From NCBI GenBank assembly GCA_964343805.1, contig CAYFLR010000020.1, positions 22,584 through 86,583 on the forward strand: 64,000 bases of DNA, given 5' to 3'. Under the pieces are notes generated by a model. It was not told the DNA's origin. It made no database searches and saw nothing but the letters and a program-made list of their open reading frames with translations. Both the position numbers and the translations under genes were made by a program. Positions 28,034 to 36,657 of this stretch are shown piece after piece (position 1 is the first letter of the stretch; each line of letters starts with the position of its first letter). Origin of the DNA: CAYFLR01 sp964343805 (GTDB lineage: Bacteria; Bdellovibrionota_B; Oligoflexia; CAYFLR01).

Positions 28034-29316
28034 CTGACTCTTTAATATGGCATAGGGCAGGATGAAGTCGATACCTGGGTACTGCTCTTCACAGGCCTTT
28101 GAACTTACCTTTTTGCCATTTTCAGTAAATACATGGGGGGTGCGATCCCATCTCATGATGGAGTGGTTCCAGCCTTTACTCTTTTTCCATGAGTTGGGTA
28201 AGTAGTTTTGGGGAGCGGTGGCCAGCACTTCTAAATAACTAGCTAAGATAGGGATTTGATAGTGGGTGTAGCCTAAACTGGCAATCAATACATTTTGGTG
28301 ATAGGAAATGGTCTCTTCAGGAAAGGAGGCTTTAAATAGCCTGATGGCCTGGGAGCTTTCTAGATTGGGATCCTCTCCCATCCAGGCCAAAGTGATGGCA
28401 AATAAAATATAGGTAAAGTAGTTACATTTAACAAACTCGGGCATTTGCTTATGACATCGCATATTGATGGTGGAGTTGAAAATATTGCTAGAAATAAAAT
28501 AACGATGCCGGAAAAATTCGATTTCTTTGGCTGGTAATAACTCTTCAGGTTTTTCATCGGTTAAATGAGCGAGTACTATGAGAAAGGGATAGGCGAGGTA
28601 GATAGGTCCTCCAACGATATCTGCTTGACCACCTCTGGCGGTTACCTTTCCATCAAAGGGTCTTTTTAAAACGAAATTATTAAAAATCATATACGAAAGT
28701 ATCCGTTTGGCTATTTGGCTCACCTTCTGTTTTATATTTACATTTTGGGAACTTACGTATTTTTTCACCATATACAAACCATAGAGGATGGTGGTGTATT
28801 GATCCTGACTGGGTTCAATATTTCGGTGTTTATTTCCTAATAATTCATAATCTTCAAACCCTTGACCCACATCGGCTCGGATGATGTAGCCTGAGGGGGG
28901 AAAGGCTTCAATTTGATTGTGCAAATCTTGATAGAGGGGATCTCTACTTTGGTTTTTATTTTCAAGGATTTTTTTGGCAAGTTGATAGCTACTATAGGAA
29001 TGATACCGACTGAGGCGGACGAGAGTGTTTAAGATTTCATCAATCGTTTTTATGATGAACTTCTTTTGCGGCGGGGCTCTCTCTTCATGGAACCAAAAGG
29101 CGAGGCTAGCCAAATAGAGTCCGGTGTAAAAAGTCGCATCAGGATAGGAGTATCCATCAAAATGATCTTGGCAGGGCTCCTTATAACCGGATTCTTTAGA
29201 ATAGAGCCTTTCACTCACAATTCCATATCGGTAATTCGTTTCATGCAGCTCTTTTATATAGAAGTTAAACTGATCTTTTGAAGGGAGTAGCTCAGTGAGC
29301 GGTTTTGCTTTGCTCG
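28016..29316 (-). CDS. Unknown helical protein, 5' end lost in an assembly gap, possibly a lipoprotein
   Basis: A GTG at 29218 would give 400 residues, but the same frame remains open upstream to the gap at 29317, adding about 32 residues (Ser-Lys-Ala-Lys-Pro-Leu ... Gly-Ile), so the start lies in or beyond the gap. Just past it, an ATG at 29429 begins a perfect lipoprotein signal ending Ala-Met-Thr-Ser-Cys, a plausible true N-terminus. The body is alpha-helical with aromatic-rich segments such as Asp-Ala-Thr-Phe-Tyr-Thr-Gly and Trp-Asn-His-Ser-Ile-Met-Arg-Trp-Asp, which brings an alpha/alpha-toroid enzyme fold to mind. I do not recognise the family. Confidence 0.6.
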
Positions 29317-29326
29317 NNNNNNNNNN
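29317..29326. other. Assembly gap (10 N) at the junction of two lipoprotein genes
   Basis: Ten N residues of placeholder length separate the 3' end of the long GCSI-type gene from the open frame of the next gene. The true sequence probably includes the missing start of one and possibly the stop of the other. Confidence 0.97.
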
Positions 29327-32300
29327 TGATACTGGCTAACTTACTCTTATTGCTGCTCTTACAACTTGTCATGGCAAGTAGCATTAAACTGGCTAAGAGA
29401 GGAATGGGAAATTTAAAGATGATGAGCATAAGGAGTGGGGCCGCTAAAATTAGCAAATGAAGCCCGCCCATTCTATCTTGACTTTCAGAACTGGTTCCAA
29501 TTGAGCAACCATCTTTAGGAGCTCTTCGGGTGCGAGTGGGCACCGATCCGGGTTGACCCGGTCCAATAATCCGGCCTTCACTATCCACCTGTGTTGGCTT
29601 ACTATAATCGTAGGGGTCCGTATATCCTACACCTTGTTTGCGGGTGGCGGAGGGTGTGCTGCCCTGTGCCGTAGTTGCCAAGGTACCTGATTGAGACTCT
29701 TGATAAATTTGTTGGTCTAGATTGTCTTGAGTTTGTTCACGCGATTTTAAGATACTCATTCGCTCTTCCACCGCCGCTTTGTCATCGGGGTTGGTGGTGG
29801 GTTCGTAAATAGTTGGGCTGCCCGATTCACTGGTGTAGGTGCCGGTTTTAGAACCTGTAGAAGTGTTGCCTGTTGTGGGTTTAGGGCCCCCTGTTTGAGT
29901 ATTTGGATTGTAGTTAGAACGACCTTCAGACAAAGTATAATGATCGGGCATAAACTCTAAAGTGTGATCATTGCGATTAATAACAGAGCTTCCCCAGACC
30001 GATTTAAAAAAGTCATTTCTCTTACTAATTAAATCATCCTGTGAGCTTCCTCTTTCCACATAAGAGTCAGGAGACTGGGGTACTATTCGAGACTGAAAGA
30101 TTTGGGCCATACTGAGATATTGCTTGAGGGATTCAGGGATCTCCTCACAAGGGTGTTCAGAAACGGTTTCGCAATGACTGGCTTTATCTTCCAGTGACTG
30201 CATAAAAACACCAAATGATTCAGGGGTTGTGGGTTGAAAATCCATATCTTTGAGATGGAAGTGGCGGCTGATATAGTAACCAAAAATATTATTACACAGC
30301 TCTTTACGATGCACTAGCCCTTGATTTTGATCATTGAAACAGAGTTCGGTGAAATTTTGCAAGAGAGCATGAACATCAATATAGCCACCATTTTTTGCTA
30401 AATCATCAGGACTTTCAAAATAATGGTATCTGGATATATCAGTTTTGATAGTGGATACATTAAATTTGAGACCTGCAATGGATCCAGAAGGTTGATGAAC
30501 TAAAGGACCGGTTAATTGATAGCCGCCATTGCAATTAAAACTGGTGGGGATATTGCTTTTCGCATCCACATTTTCAAACTGGCAAGTTCCATCGGAAATA
30601 ACCAGTGAGTCAATTTCTTTTACATAGCGATCAAATTTAAACTTATCACCCGGATAAAACTGCAGGGTCATTGGAGTAAAGAAAAGGGGATAGGGAGTGC
30701 CAAAGGGAAGATTTTTACTGCCCGGTCCACTGTTTTCGAGGAAATGGGCGATTTTATAACTTCCTAAACTGCCATCGTGACCAAAAATATTTTCAGGCTT
30801 TTGATTGAGTTTTTGCAAGGTGGCATAGGGTGGCAATAGGTTCATGCCGATATCATAGACTGGAAATCCACCCTTAGGAGTGAAAAATCCTTCTGGGAAT
30901 TGGATATTGAGTTCCACTACCACATAGCTACCAATATTAAACTTAGAAAGAACCAATCCTAAGGCGAGAATTCGATTGAATTTCACTTCAATTTCTTTCT
31001 TATGGTCGGTGATAATATCAATATCAAATTCAATGGGTAAACCATCATTGTTTTGACAAATGAGGTTATCTACCGGAAGCAGTTGGTTGGTTAAAGCTCC
31101 GCGATCTTTACTGCTATTTAGTACTTTTAATACTTCATTTTTAAAATTCCATTTGCAATGTGAGAGTAGGAAGTCGAGTGGCATAAGGGCATAGTAATCT
31201 AAGGGCTCATTAGGATCGGTTTTTTCGTGCAGACTATCAACAATATAGGCAAAGGTGCTGTTGGATTTTCTTTTTAGCATATTGTAGCGCCATTTATAAA
31301 GAGCGCTGGGATTATCCTCTTCTGGCGCAGCTTCGATCACGCTTAAAGCATACAGCTCTTTGAGAGAGGCAAATGGGTCGCTGACCTTGTCTAAGAGTTG
31401 ATCTAACTTAGTTAGATGGCTACAAGAGAAAGAAAAACCAAAATAAGGTCGGTTGGAAATATCCTTTAAACCCAAATCAGATGAAATTTTTCCCTGATCC
31501 ATTTTGGGATGTACAATCTTGATCCATCTGGCCATGTCATGCAAGATTCTCTTTTCTTCAGTTAACAGAATGTCACCCACTGCACTGAATTCATTTCCGG
31601 TGAGATCAATGGTCCATTTGGGGCGAGGATTAGCAGAAACATTCTGTCTGAAAATGGAAAGTCGGCAGATGTCCTTGGCCTTCTCTGCCGATTGACCGTT
31701 GGTAGTCATAATTTCTATACAGGCAGCTAGAGGGGTGGACTTTTTATCATTGGTTATTTTGATAATGTCCTTATGGATGGGGATAATAAACTTGTTAAAG
31801 ATTTCGGCTGCATAGCTGGGGGATTGATCATCGCCTGACCCACAAACTTGGTATCTAATATCTGTCATCACTACCGCTAAGGAGTCCCCAAAGTTTTCAT
31901 CCTTACGAAAAGACTGATCAATGAGCAGGAGGTAAACTTTCTCTAACTCATTTTCTAAGGTATTGGCATCCGCCTTTTCCCTTTTGTTGATCTCTTTCAG
32001 CATGTTGTTAAGTTTTTCCAGATTCTCGGATGAAATACCGGGTTCTGCAATATCATGACTGACAGTGCGCTGCCCATCCAGGCGCATTTGAGCTAGATCA
32101 GTTCCTGTATTGGTGAGACTTTCGAGTAGTGATATTTCAATCACATAGGACTTCGCAATGGCATATTCATCGGGGTCTGTGAACTGTTCTGCAATGCTAT
32201 GCTTTTCATCAAAGTCAAGATCGTTAATCTGGCCAAAGGTGATGTGGGAAACATGAGGCTTTTCTTTTAAAACATTGGCTGACCAAACTGGAGTATGATC

Positions 32301-32933
32301 GAGTGATAATCTTATGTAATAGATTCCATCCTCTCCATACTCTTCTATTTCTGCTAATGCTTCGGCTTGTCCACCAGCTTTTAGCTGTTCCATTTCTGCT
32401 TTTGTGTATTTAGGGTACTGATGATGATTTGCCAACCAACAGTGGGAATAACCTAAGCTATAGGCCTCTTGAATTTGTTCACAGGCATGGATTAGGAGGC
32501 TAAAACACCCTGCACTATATCTGGTGGGAGTAAAACCCTCTACTTCGTAACAGCCCTCTTTGTATTCATGATCTGTTTGAAGGAGCTCTTTGAATTTCTC
32601 CTCCACCGGCTTCATCATGGGCTTATAAATTTTCTCAAAGATGAGTTCCATAAGAGTGGCATCTTGACTCGGATCGGCTAAGCTTTTTATTCCTATGGTG
32701 TTTGGACTAGAGATAATAGATGGGCTGACAATGGCCGGACCCATTTTAGCTGAGACAATGGCAGTGGAATTCATCAATCTTTGGTGCGCGGGCTCTAAAT
32801 GGAGCGGGCTAAGGAGTCCTGCATGTTCACTCGGTCCCATATCGGTAGATTGGGTGTCACTTTCCTCGTCGGCACAATAGCTCAAAGTGACTAAGCTAAC
32901 AATTAATGTAAGATATCGAAACCATTGAAACAT
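29327..32933 (-). CDS. Very large lipoprotein with C-terminal Gly-Cys-Ser-Ile-Gly tail; 3' end uncertain
   Basis: The protein begins with a lipoprotein signal ending Leu-Ser-Tyr-Cys and runs about 1,200 residues. The bulk (about 60-1000) is globular and unassigned. About residues 1020-1140 form a Thr/Ser/Gly/Pro-rich linker, followed by Asp-Gly-Cys-Ser-Ile-Gly (Cys about 1143) and a hydrophobic segment. Unlike its two relatives in this window, no basic end and stop follow: the frame continues into a second hydrophobic stretch and Thr-Ser-Cys, which looks like the signal of the next lipoprotein, then enters the gap. Either a stop was lost to an indel or the two genes are fused. Function unknown. 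Confidence 0.75.
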
Positions 32934-33108
32934 TTGTAAAGTTCCATTTTTAATTGGTGATGGATCAGTCTCGTTTGAACTTATCGGTTGGCAAGGAATA
33001 AACTTGAAGAAATAGTAAAAAAAGATGAATAATATAGTGTTATTAAGTTGTTGAGGGTGGTGGAAAGTGGTGGTTCATGAAAATCTCTCTGTAGAGTCCC
33101 CCAAATGC

Positions 33109-33269
33109 CGACGATAGATTATCGTGGGCCGTTCGCGGTCAAAACAAGGTCAAAAGTGTCCGCCAATTGGCGACGATAGATTATCGTGAGCTATTCGCGG
33201 ACAAAATAGGGGCAAAAGTGTTTGCGAAATGGCGACGATAGATTATCGTGGGGCCTTCGCGGACAAATC
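33109..33269. repeat. Three-copy 62-bp tandem repeat with palindromic core
   Basis: Two full units (33109-33170 and 33171-33232) and a partial third (33233-33269) share the 15-bp core ACGATAGATTATCGT at 33111-33125, 33173-33187 and 33235-33249, itself an inverted repeat ACGATA-gat-TATCGT. Flanking GTCCGC and GCGGAC arms pair around the core in unit 2, so each unit can form a larger hairpin. The core is invariant while flanks drift. The array lies in the 451-base intergenic region between two minus-strand genes. Confidence 0.9.
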
Positions 33270-33320
33270 TTATTAGTTACCGATGTGCCCGGAATAAAAT
33301 GTTTACTATGTTCCCTGGAT

Positions 33321-33384
33321 ATACCCCGTCTGAGGTCCGATCCTGACTTCAGACTGCGGACATCTGACTTCCGACTTGACTGAT
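33321..33384. repeat. Imperfect TCTGAGGTC-type short repeats after the SpoU gene
   Basis: Segments such as GTCTGAGGTCCGA, CTGACTTCAGACTG and CTGACTTCCGACTTGACTGA follow one another immediately 3' of the methyltransferase stop at 33385. They belong to the same sequence family as the cleaner 15-bp array at 54009-54085. No terminator-like T-run is present. Confidence 0.6.
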
Positions 33385-34185
33385 TCAGAGGTTTCTTATT
33401 TGCTCTCCCATGGTAAAAGCCGCCACACTAAATGCCGTAGCCACATTTAAAGAGTTTTTCTTTCCAAAAACAGGGATTTGAATAACATGATCACAAACCT
33501 TCAGGGTTTCTTCCGCAATCCCCTCTGTTTCATTACCCACTAAAAGAGCAAAGGGATTTTTGGGATATTCTACTTCAAAGACAGAGGGGGCATCTTTTAC
33601 GGTTTCTAGGGCGTAAATGGGGTAATTATTCTCTTTAAACTGCTGCAAAATTACGTCCAGCTCGTCTTCATGACGCCAGGAAATAAGCTCATCAGTCCCC
33701 ATGGCGGTGCGTTTTGCTCTTATATTTTCGGGGGTTGGAGTGTAACCTGTTAAAATAATTTCCTTTATTTGGACGCATTCTGCTGAGCGAAATATAGCCC
33801 CCACATTGTAAGCGGATCGAAGATTGTGGAGAATGGCAGTGACTTTGATGGGAGCGTGCTTTTTTGGGCTACCATCGTATTTGCGAATTTCTAATTGATG
33901 ATCTTTTAAAGCAGGAAGTAACTGAATGGGCAGTGGATGGGTTTCTACTAGCAACTGATCCAGGGTAAAAGATTTTTGTAAGAGTTTGTTTAGAGGGGAA
34001 AATAATTGTAAGTCTTTCTCCTTTGAGTCTTCAATCACAGAGAGACATGAGGCCAATTCTTCTGTATGTAATATGCGCTTGTCCTCATCCTCAAAATTGT
34101 CCTCTAGCTTTTCTATCATCCGCAAAAGCCATTTAATCTTACGTTTGGTGGGAAGTTTTAGAAATTTACCTTGGCTGAAAGTCAC
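33385..34185 (-). CDS. SpoU/TrmH-family RNA 2'-O-methyltransferase
   Basis: The C-terminal 155 residues carry the SPOUT knot motifs in order: motif 1 Asn-Leu-Arg-Ser-Ala-Tyr-Asn-Val-Gly-Ala-Ile-Phe-Arg, motif 2 Leu-Val-Gly-Asn-Glu-Thr-Glu-Gly-Ile, and motif 3 Ile-Pro-Val-Phe-Gly-Lys-Lys-Asn-Ser-Leu-Asn-Val-Ala. This predicts S-adenosylmethionine-dependent ribose methylation of tRNA or rRNA. The N-terminal about 110 residues are an unassigned helical extension. It lies 9 bases after the anti-sigma-like gene, so it is probably transcribed with the sigma factor pair. GTG start. Confidence 0.9.
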   Translation of the reverse strand: MTFSQGKFLKLPTKRKIKWLLRMIEKLEDNFEDEDKRILHTEELASCLSVIEDSKEKDLQLFSPLNKLLQKSFTLDQLLVETHPLPIQLLPALKDHQLEIRKYDGSPKKHAPIKVTAILHNLRSAYNVGAIFRSAECVQIKEIILTGYTPTPENIRAKRTAMGTDELISWRHEDELDVILQQFKENNYPIYALETVKDAPSVFEVEYPKNPFALLVGNETEGIAEETLKVCDHVIQIPVFGKKNSLNVATAFSVAAFTMGEQIRNL

Positions 34186-34194
34186 AAACGCCTC

Positions 34195-35007
34195 TTATTT
34201 GGTTCTCTTTGAGATAGAGTGAATCACGGTTTTCTTAATATCATAAATTTTAAACTTGTCTCTTATCCATTGATCACTCATCTCTCTAAAATTGGAGAGA
34301 GCCTTCTCTGCGTGAGCAAAGGGAATGGGGCTCTCAGAGTAGATAATGATTACTTTTTCATTGCCTTTATAATCATCGATGACCATGTGCCCTTTTAACT
34401 CAATTTGATAAGCCCCGGCAGAAAGCGGAATGCTTTGTGAGTCTTGGCTGGGGAGAAAGTTAAAAACTCTGCCATCTTCTTGTACGGAGAGGATAAGCGC
34501 GTATTTGGATGCCGGGGAAAGAATAAACTTAAGCCGATCTCCTTGAGCGACTTTTGCAGGTAAAGGTGTGGTGGCAATGGTTCCTGATGGGGTTTCTTGC
34601 TGAATAAAAATTTGAGGAGTCTCGCCCCCCTTAAATTGAATTTGGGATAAATCGGTTCTTTCATAGGGCTTTTGAGATACCAGGTAAAAGGCGAGAAGAC
34701 AGACAACCCCGATACTCATGGTAAAGGCAAAGCGCATGTGAACAGGTGCGAAAAAAGAGCCCGTAGGGGTAGACCTTTCTGGTAGTACTCGCTGTTTGAG
34801 CTTGGCTTTGGTGTTTTCTGCATCCTGCAAAAACAGTTTCATCTTTTCATAGTAGGCCTTAGTTTCCGGTTGGGCCATAATCTTTGCAAGCCGTTCTGCT
34901 TTTTCTTCCTCTTTTAACAAGCCACCTAGAAGTTCGTCAATTTGCTGGTGGGAAATCCCCTCCTTTTCAGTTCCTAAAACGGACTCAGGATTAATCTTGG
35001 GATTCAT
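34195..35007 (-). CDS. Anti-sigma-like membrane protein with DUF4384-type C-terminal domain
   Basis: The N-terminal about 95 residues are helical and charged, followed by one membrane segment (about residues 93-112) and an extracytoplasmic beta-rich domain of about 150 residues resembling DUF4384 (Gly-Asp-Arg-Leu-Lys-Phe, Ala-Leu-Ile-Leu-Ser-Val, Val-Phe-Asn-Phe-Leu-Pro). The gene overlaps the ECF sigma factor by 17 bases, the usual arrangement for a cognate anti-sigma factor. DUF4384 domains often accompany caspases. I infer that the cytoplasmic half holds the sigma factor and the outer half senses an envelope cue. Confidence 0.78.
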   Translation of the reverse strand: MNPKINPESVLGTEKEGISHQQIDELLGGLLKEEEKAERLAKIMAQPETKAYYEKMKLFLQDAENTKAKLKQRVLPERSTPTGSFFAPVHMRFAFTMSIGVVCLLAFYLVSQKPYERTDLSQIQFKGGETPQIFIQQETPSGTIATTPLPAKVAQGDRLKFILSPASKYALILSVQEDGRVFNFLPSQDSQSIPLSAGAYQIELKGHMVIDDYKGNEKVIIIYSESPIPFAHAEKALSNFREMSDQWIRDKFKIYDIKKTVIHSISKRTK

Positions 35008-35485
35008 AGTACCACTCCTTAAACTTATTTTTTAGAACTTGGGTTCGATTAATGATGGTTCTTTTGGTCACTTTCAACAGTTGGGCGATCTCGTCGTGGG
35101 TCATCTGGTCAATATACTTATAGGTAAAGAGCTCTCTCTCTTCGGAGTTGAGTTTCTTGTTTAGAAAATCTGCAATTTCGATTTGAGAGTGAGGATCATC
35201 TTGGTTTTCTGATTCTTGCTCCAACAGGAGAGCTTGATCGTCCTTGGCTACATGCTCTCGCTTATTAGAAAGTTTGGCAATCTCGTTCAGGCAGCAGTTG
35301 GTGGCAATTTTATAGAGCCAACTTTTGTGGCTGGCAAAGGGAACAAATCGCTTAAGGGATTTTCCAGCTTTGATAAAGACCTCTTGGGTCATTTCTTCGG
35401 CTTTTTCCCTGTTTTGCATCATGCGATAACACCTTAAATAGATGTAATTAAAATACTTTTCGTAGAGTTGTTCAAGATCCATCAT
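34991..35485 (-). CDS. ECF-type sigma-70 factor
   Basis: The 164-residue protein has region 2 (about 5-75), including Ala-Glu-Glu-Met-Thr-Gln-Glu-Val-Phe for core binding and -10 recognition, and region 4 (about 105-158), with a helix-turn-helix Met-Thr-His-Asp-Glu-Ile-Ala-Gln-Leu-Leu-Lys-Val-Thr for -35 recognition. No regions 1 or 3 are present, so it is extracytoplasmic-function class. It overlaps its presumed anti-sigma gene and is divergent from the lipoprotein-caspase operon, which is a likely regulon member. Confidence 0.93.
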   Translation of the reverse strand: MMDLEQLYEKYFNYIYLRCYRMMQNREKAEEMTQEVFIKAGKSLKRFVPFASHKSWLYKIATNCCLNEIAKLSNKREHVAKDDQALLLEQESENQDDPHSQIEIADFLNKKLNSEERELFTYKYIDQMTHDEIAQLLKVTKRTIINRTQVLKNKFKEWYYESQD

Positions 35486-35536
35486 TTTACCTTGATCCGG
35501 CTTCTTATAGTAAAGAACCAGTTATAAGCCGAAAAA

Positions 35537-35594
35537 GTGAAAAATAAAAATTAAAAAAAAACTTTTCACCTTTTTGCGAGTGAAACGGTTTCAC
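35537..35594. promoter_or_regulatory. Cluster of GTGAAA inverted half-sites between the sigma gene and the caspase operon
   Basis: GTGAAACGGTTTCAC (35580-35594) is a perfect 7-1-7 inverted repeat. A second pair, GTGAAAA (35537-35543) and TTTTCAC (35563-35569), lies just upstream. TGAAAC at 35581 with 16 bases to GATGAA could be an ECF-type -35/-10 pair. The intergenic region is 152 bases and is divergent, so the sites could serve the ECF factor or a separate regulator. Confidence 0.5.
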
Positions 35595-35637
35595 TACTAA
35601 CAGATGAAATTAAAATCAATTTTTGAAGGAGTCAGAG

Positions 35638-36630
35638 ATGATGACAAAAGAAGTACAAAAAAAACGTAAAAGTGATTTATGGATGTTGGCCCTTTTAAGC
35701 TGTGTTCTTTTATATCTTTTAGCTGCCTGCGGTATTTCAGTCCATGAGCATGATTCGGAACCTTGGCAATATGATGAAGGATATGAGCAAGGATATGAAG
35801 ATGGAAAGAAAGCAGGGCGCTATCAGCGAAGAGAACCTACTCCCGTTGAACCTGAAGAAGAGGTAACCCGTAAGGATACTTTAAAATTACAAGTGGGCGA
35901 AAAGCAAGAGGTGATTCTTCGTTCCTATCGACAAGTGGACACGGAAGGGAATATCACCGTGGTAAAGGTGAATCCTGGAAAAAAAGAGGAAAAAATAACA
36001 AAAATAAAAGGAAAAGAAACTGTTGTTCAAACCTACTTTCCTAAAGGGGTGGACATTGCCTGTTATGGAAAAGAGCCTTTTAGAAAGAAGGGATATGAAG
36101 TTCAAGAGTATTTAGCCGACTTAGAGACACCCACCTATATGCACCTGATGCTTTCTGCCTCCAACATGGACGAGCTATCCATCATTGGAGATGATGAGAG
36201 CGGTTTGGAGCAAGCTTTAAGAAGATCCACTCTTACTTTTACCATCTCAAGAATCAGAGAAGATGAGCAGGGTAAAAAAGAGATTCTTCCCGTTAAAACC
36301 TACGAGATAAAAAACCCTATGGCGGTGGATATCAAACGCAACGACAACTCTGATTTTCTTTTTAAGGTTCAAGTTCTGCCCATCTTTCTAGATGAAAATC
36401 TCTTTTCCAGCGGTGACTATGCCATTACCGATATTTGGTTGACCTACTTGGCGGGAAAGAATAAATATAGAAAGGTCTCTGGTCCTTGTCCACTTTACAA
36501 TTTTGAAATAAATGGAGTTGAGGATGAGATAGTAGCAACTCGCGAAGATCCTACCGACTCGCCCATGGTGATAGTAGAAGATGAAGATGATTCATCCGAG
36601 GAAGTTGTAATTGAAGTGATTGAAGAATAA
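35638..36630 (+). CDS. Lipoprotein at head of caspase operon
   Basis: A signal with a longer basic N-region ends Leu-Ala-Ala-Cys, predicting a lipoprotein. A short Gly-Tyr-x-x-Gly-Tyr-x-x-Gly segment follows near residue 45, then about 230 residues of unassigned beta-rich sequence and an acidic Glu/Asp-rich tail. Start 35638 has GGAG at 35626-35629; TTG 35623 would add five residues. It is the first gene downstream of the GTGAAA sites and is followed after 27 bases by the caspase gene. Function unknown. Confidence 0.75.
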   Translation: MMTKEVQKKRKSDLWMLALLSCVLLYLLAACGISVHEHDSEPWQYDEGYEQGYEDGKKAGRYQRREPTPVEPEEEVTRKDTLKLQVGEKQEVILRSYRQVDTEGNITVVKVNPGKKEEKITKIKGKETVVQTYFPKGVDIACYGKEPFRKKGYEVQEYLADLETPTYMHLMLSASNMDELSIIGDDESGLEQALRRSTLTFTISRIREDEQGKKEILPVKTYEIKNPMAVDIKRNDNSDFLFKVQVLPIFLDENLFSSGDYAITDIWLTYLAGKNKYRKVSGPCPLYNFEINGVEDEIVATREDPTDSPMVIVEDEDDSSEEVVIEVIEE

Positions 36631-36657
36631 CCAAGTTAACTCAATCTTTGGTGGATT

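Noticed and set aside
33109..33269. CRISPR array
   Set aside because: Only three units, and the sequences between cores are also similar to each other rather than unique spacers; no cas genes in the window.
34195..36630. A FecIR-type iron-siderophore signalling locus
   Set aside because: The membrane partner has a DUF4384-like outer domain, not FecR, and there is no TonB-dependent receptor; the nearby FecR protein has no cytoplasmic anti-sigma part.
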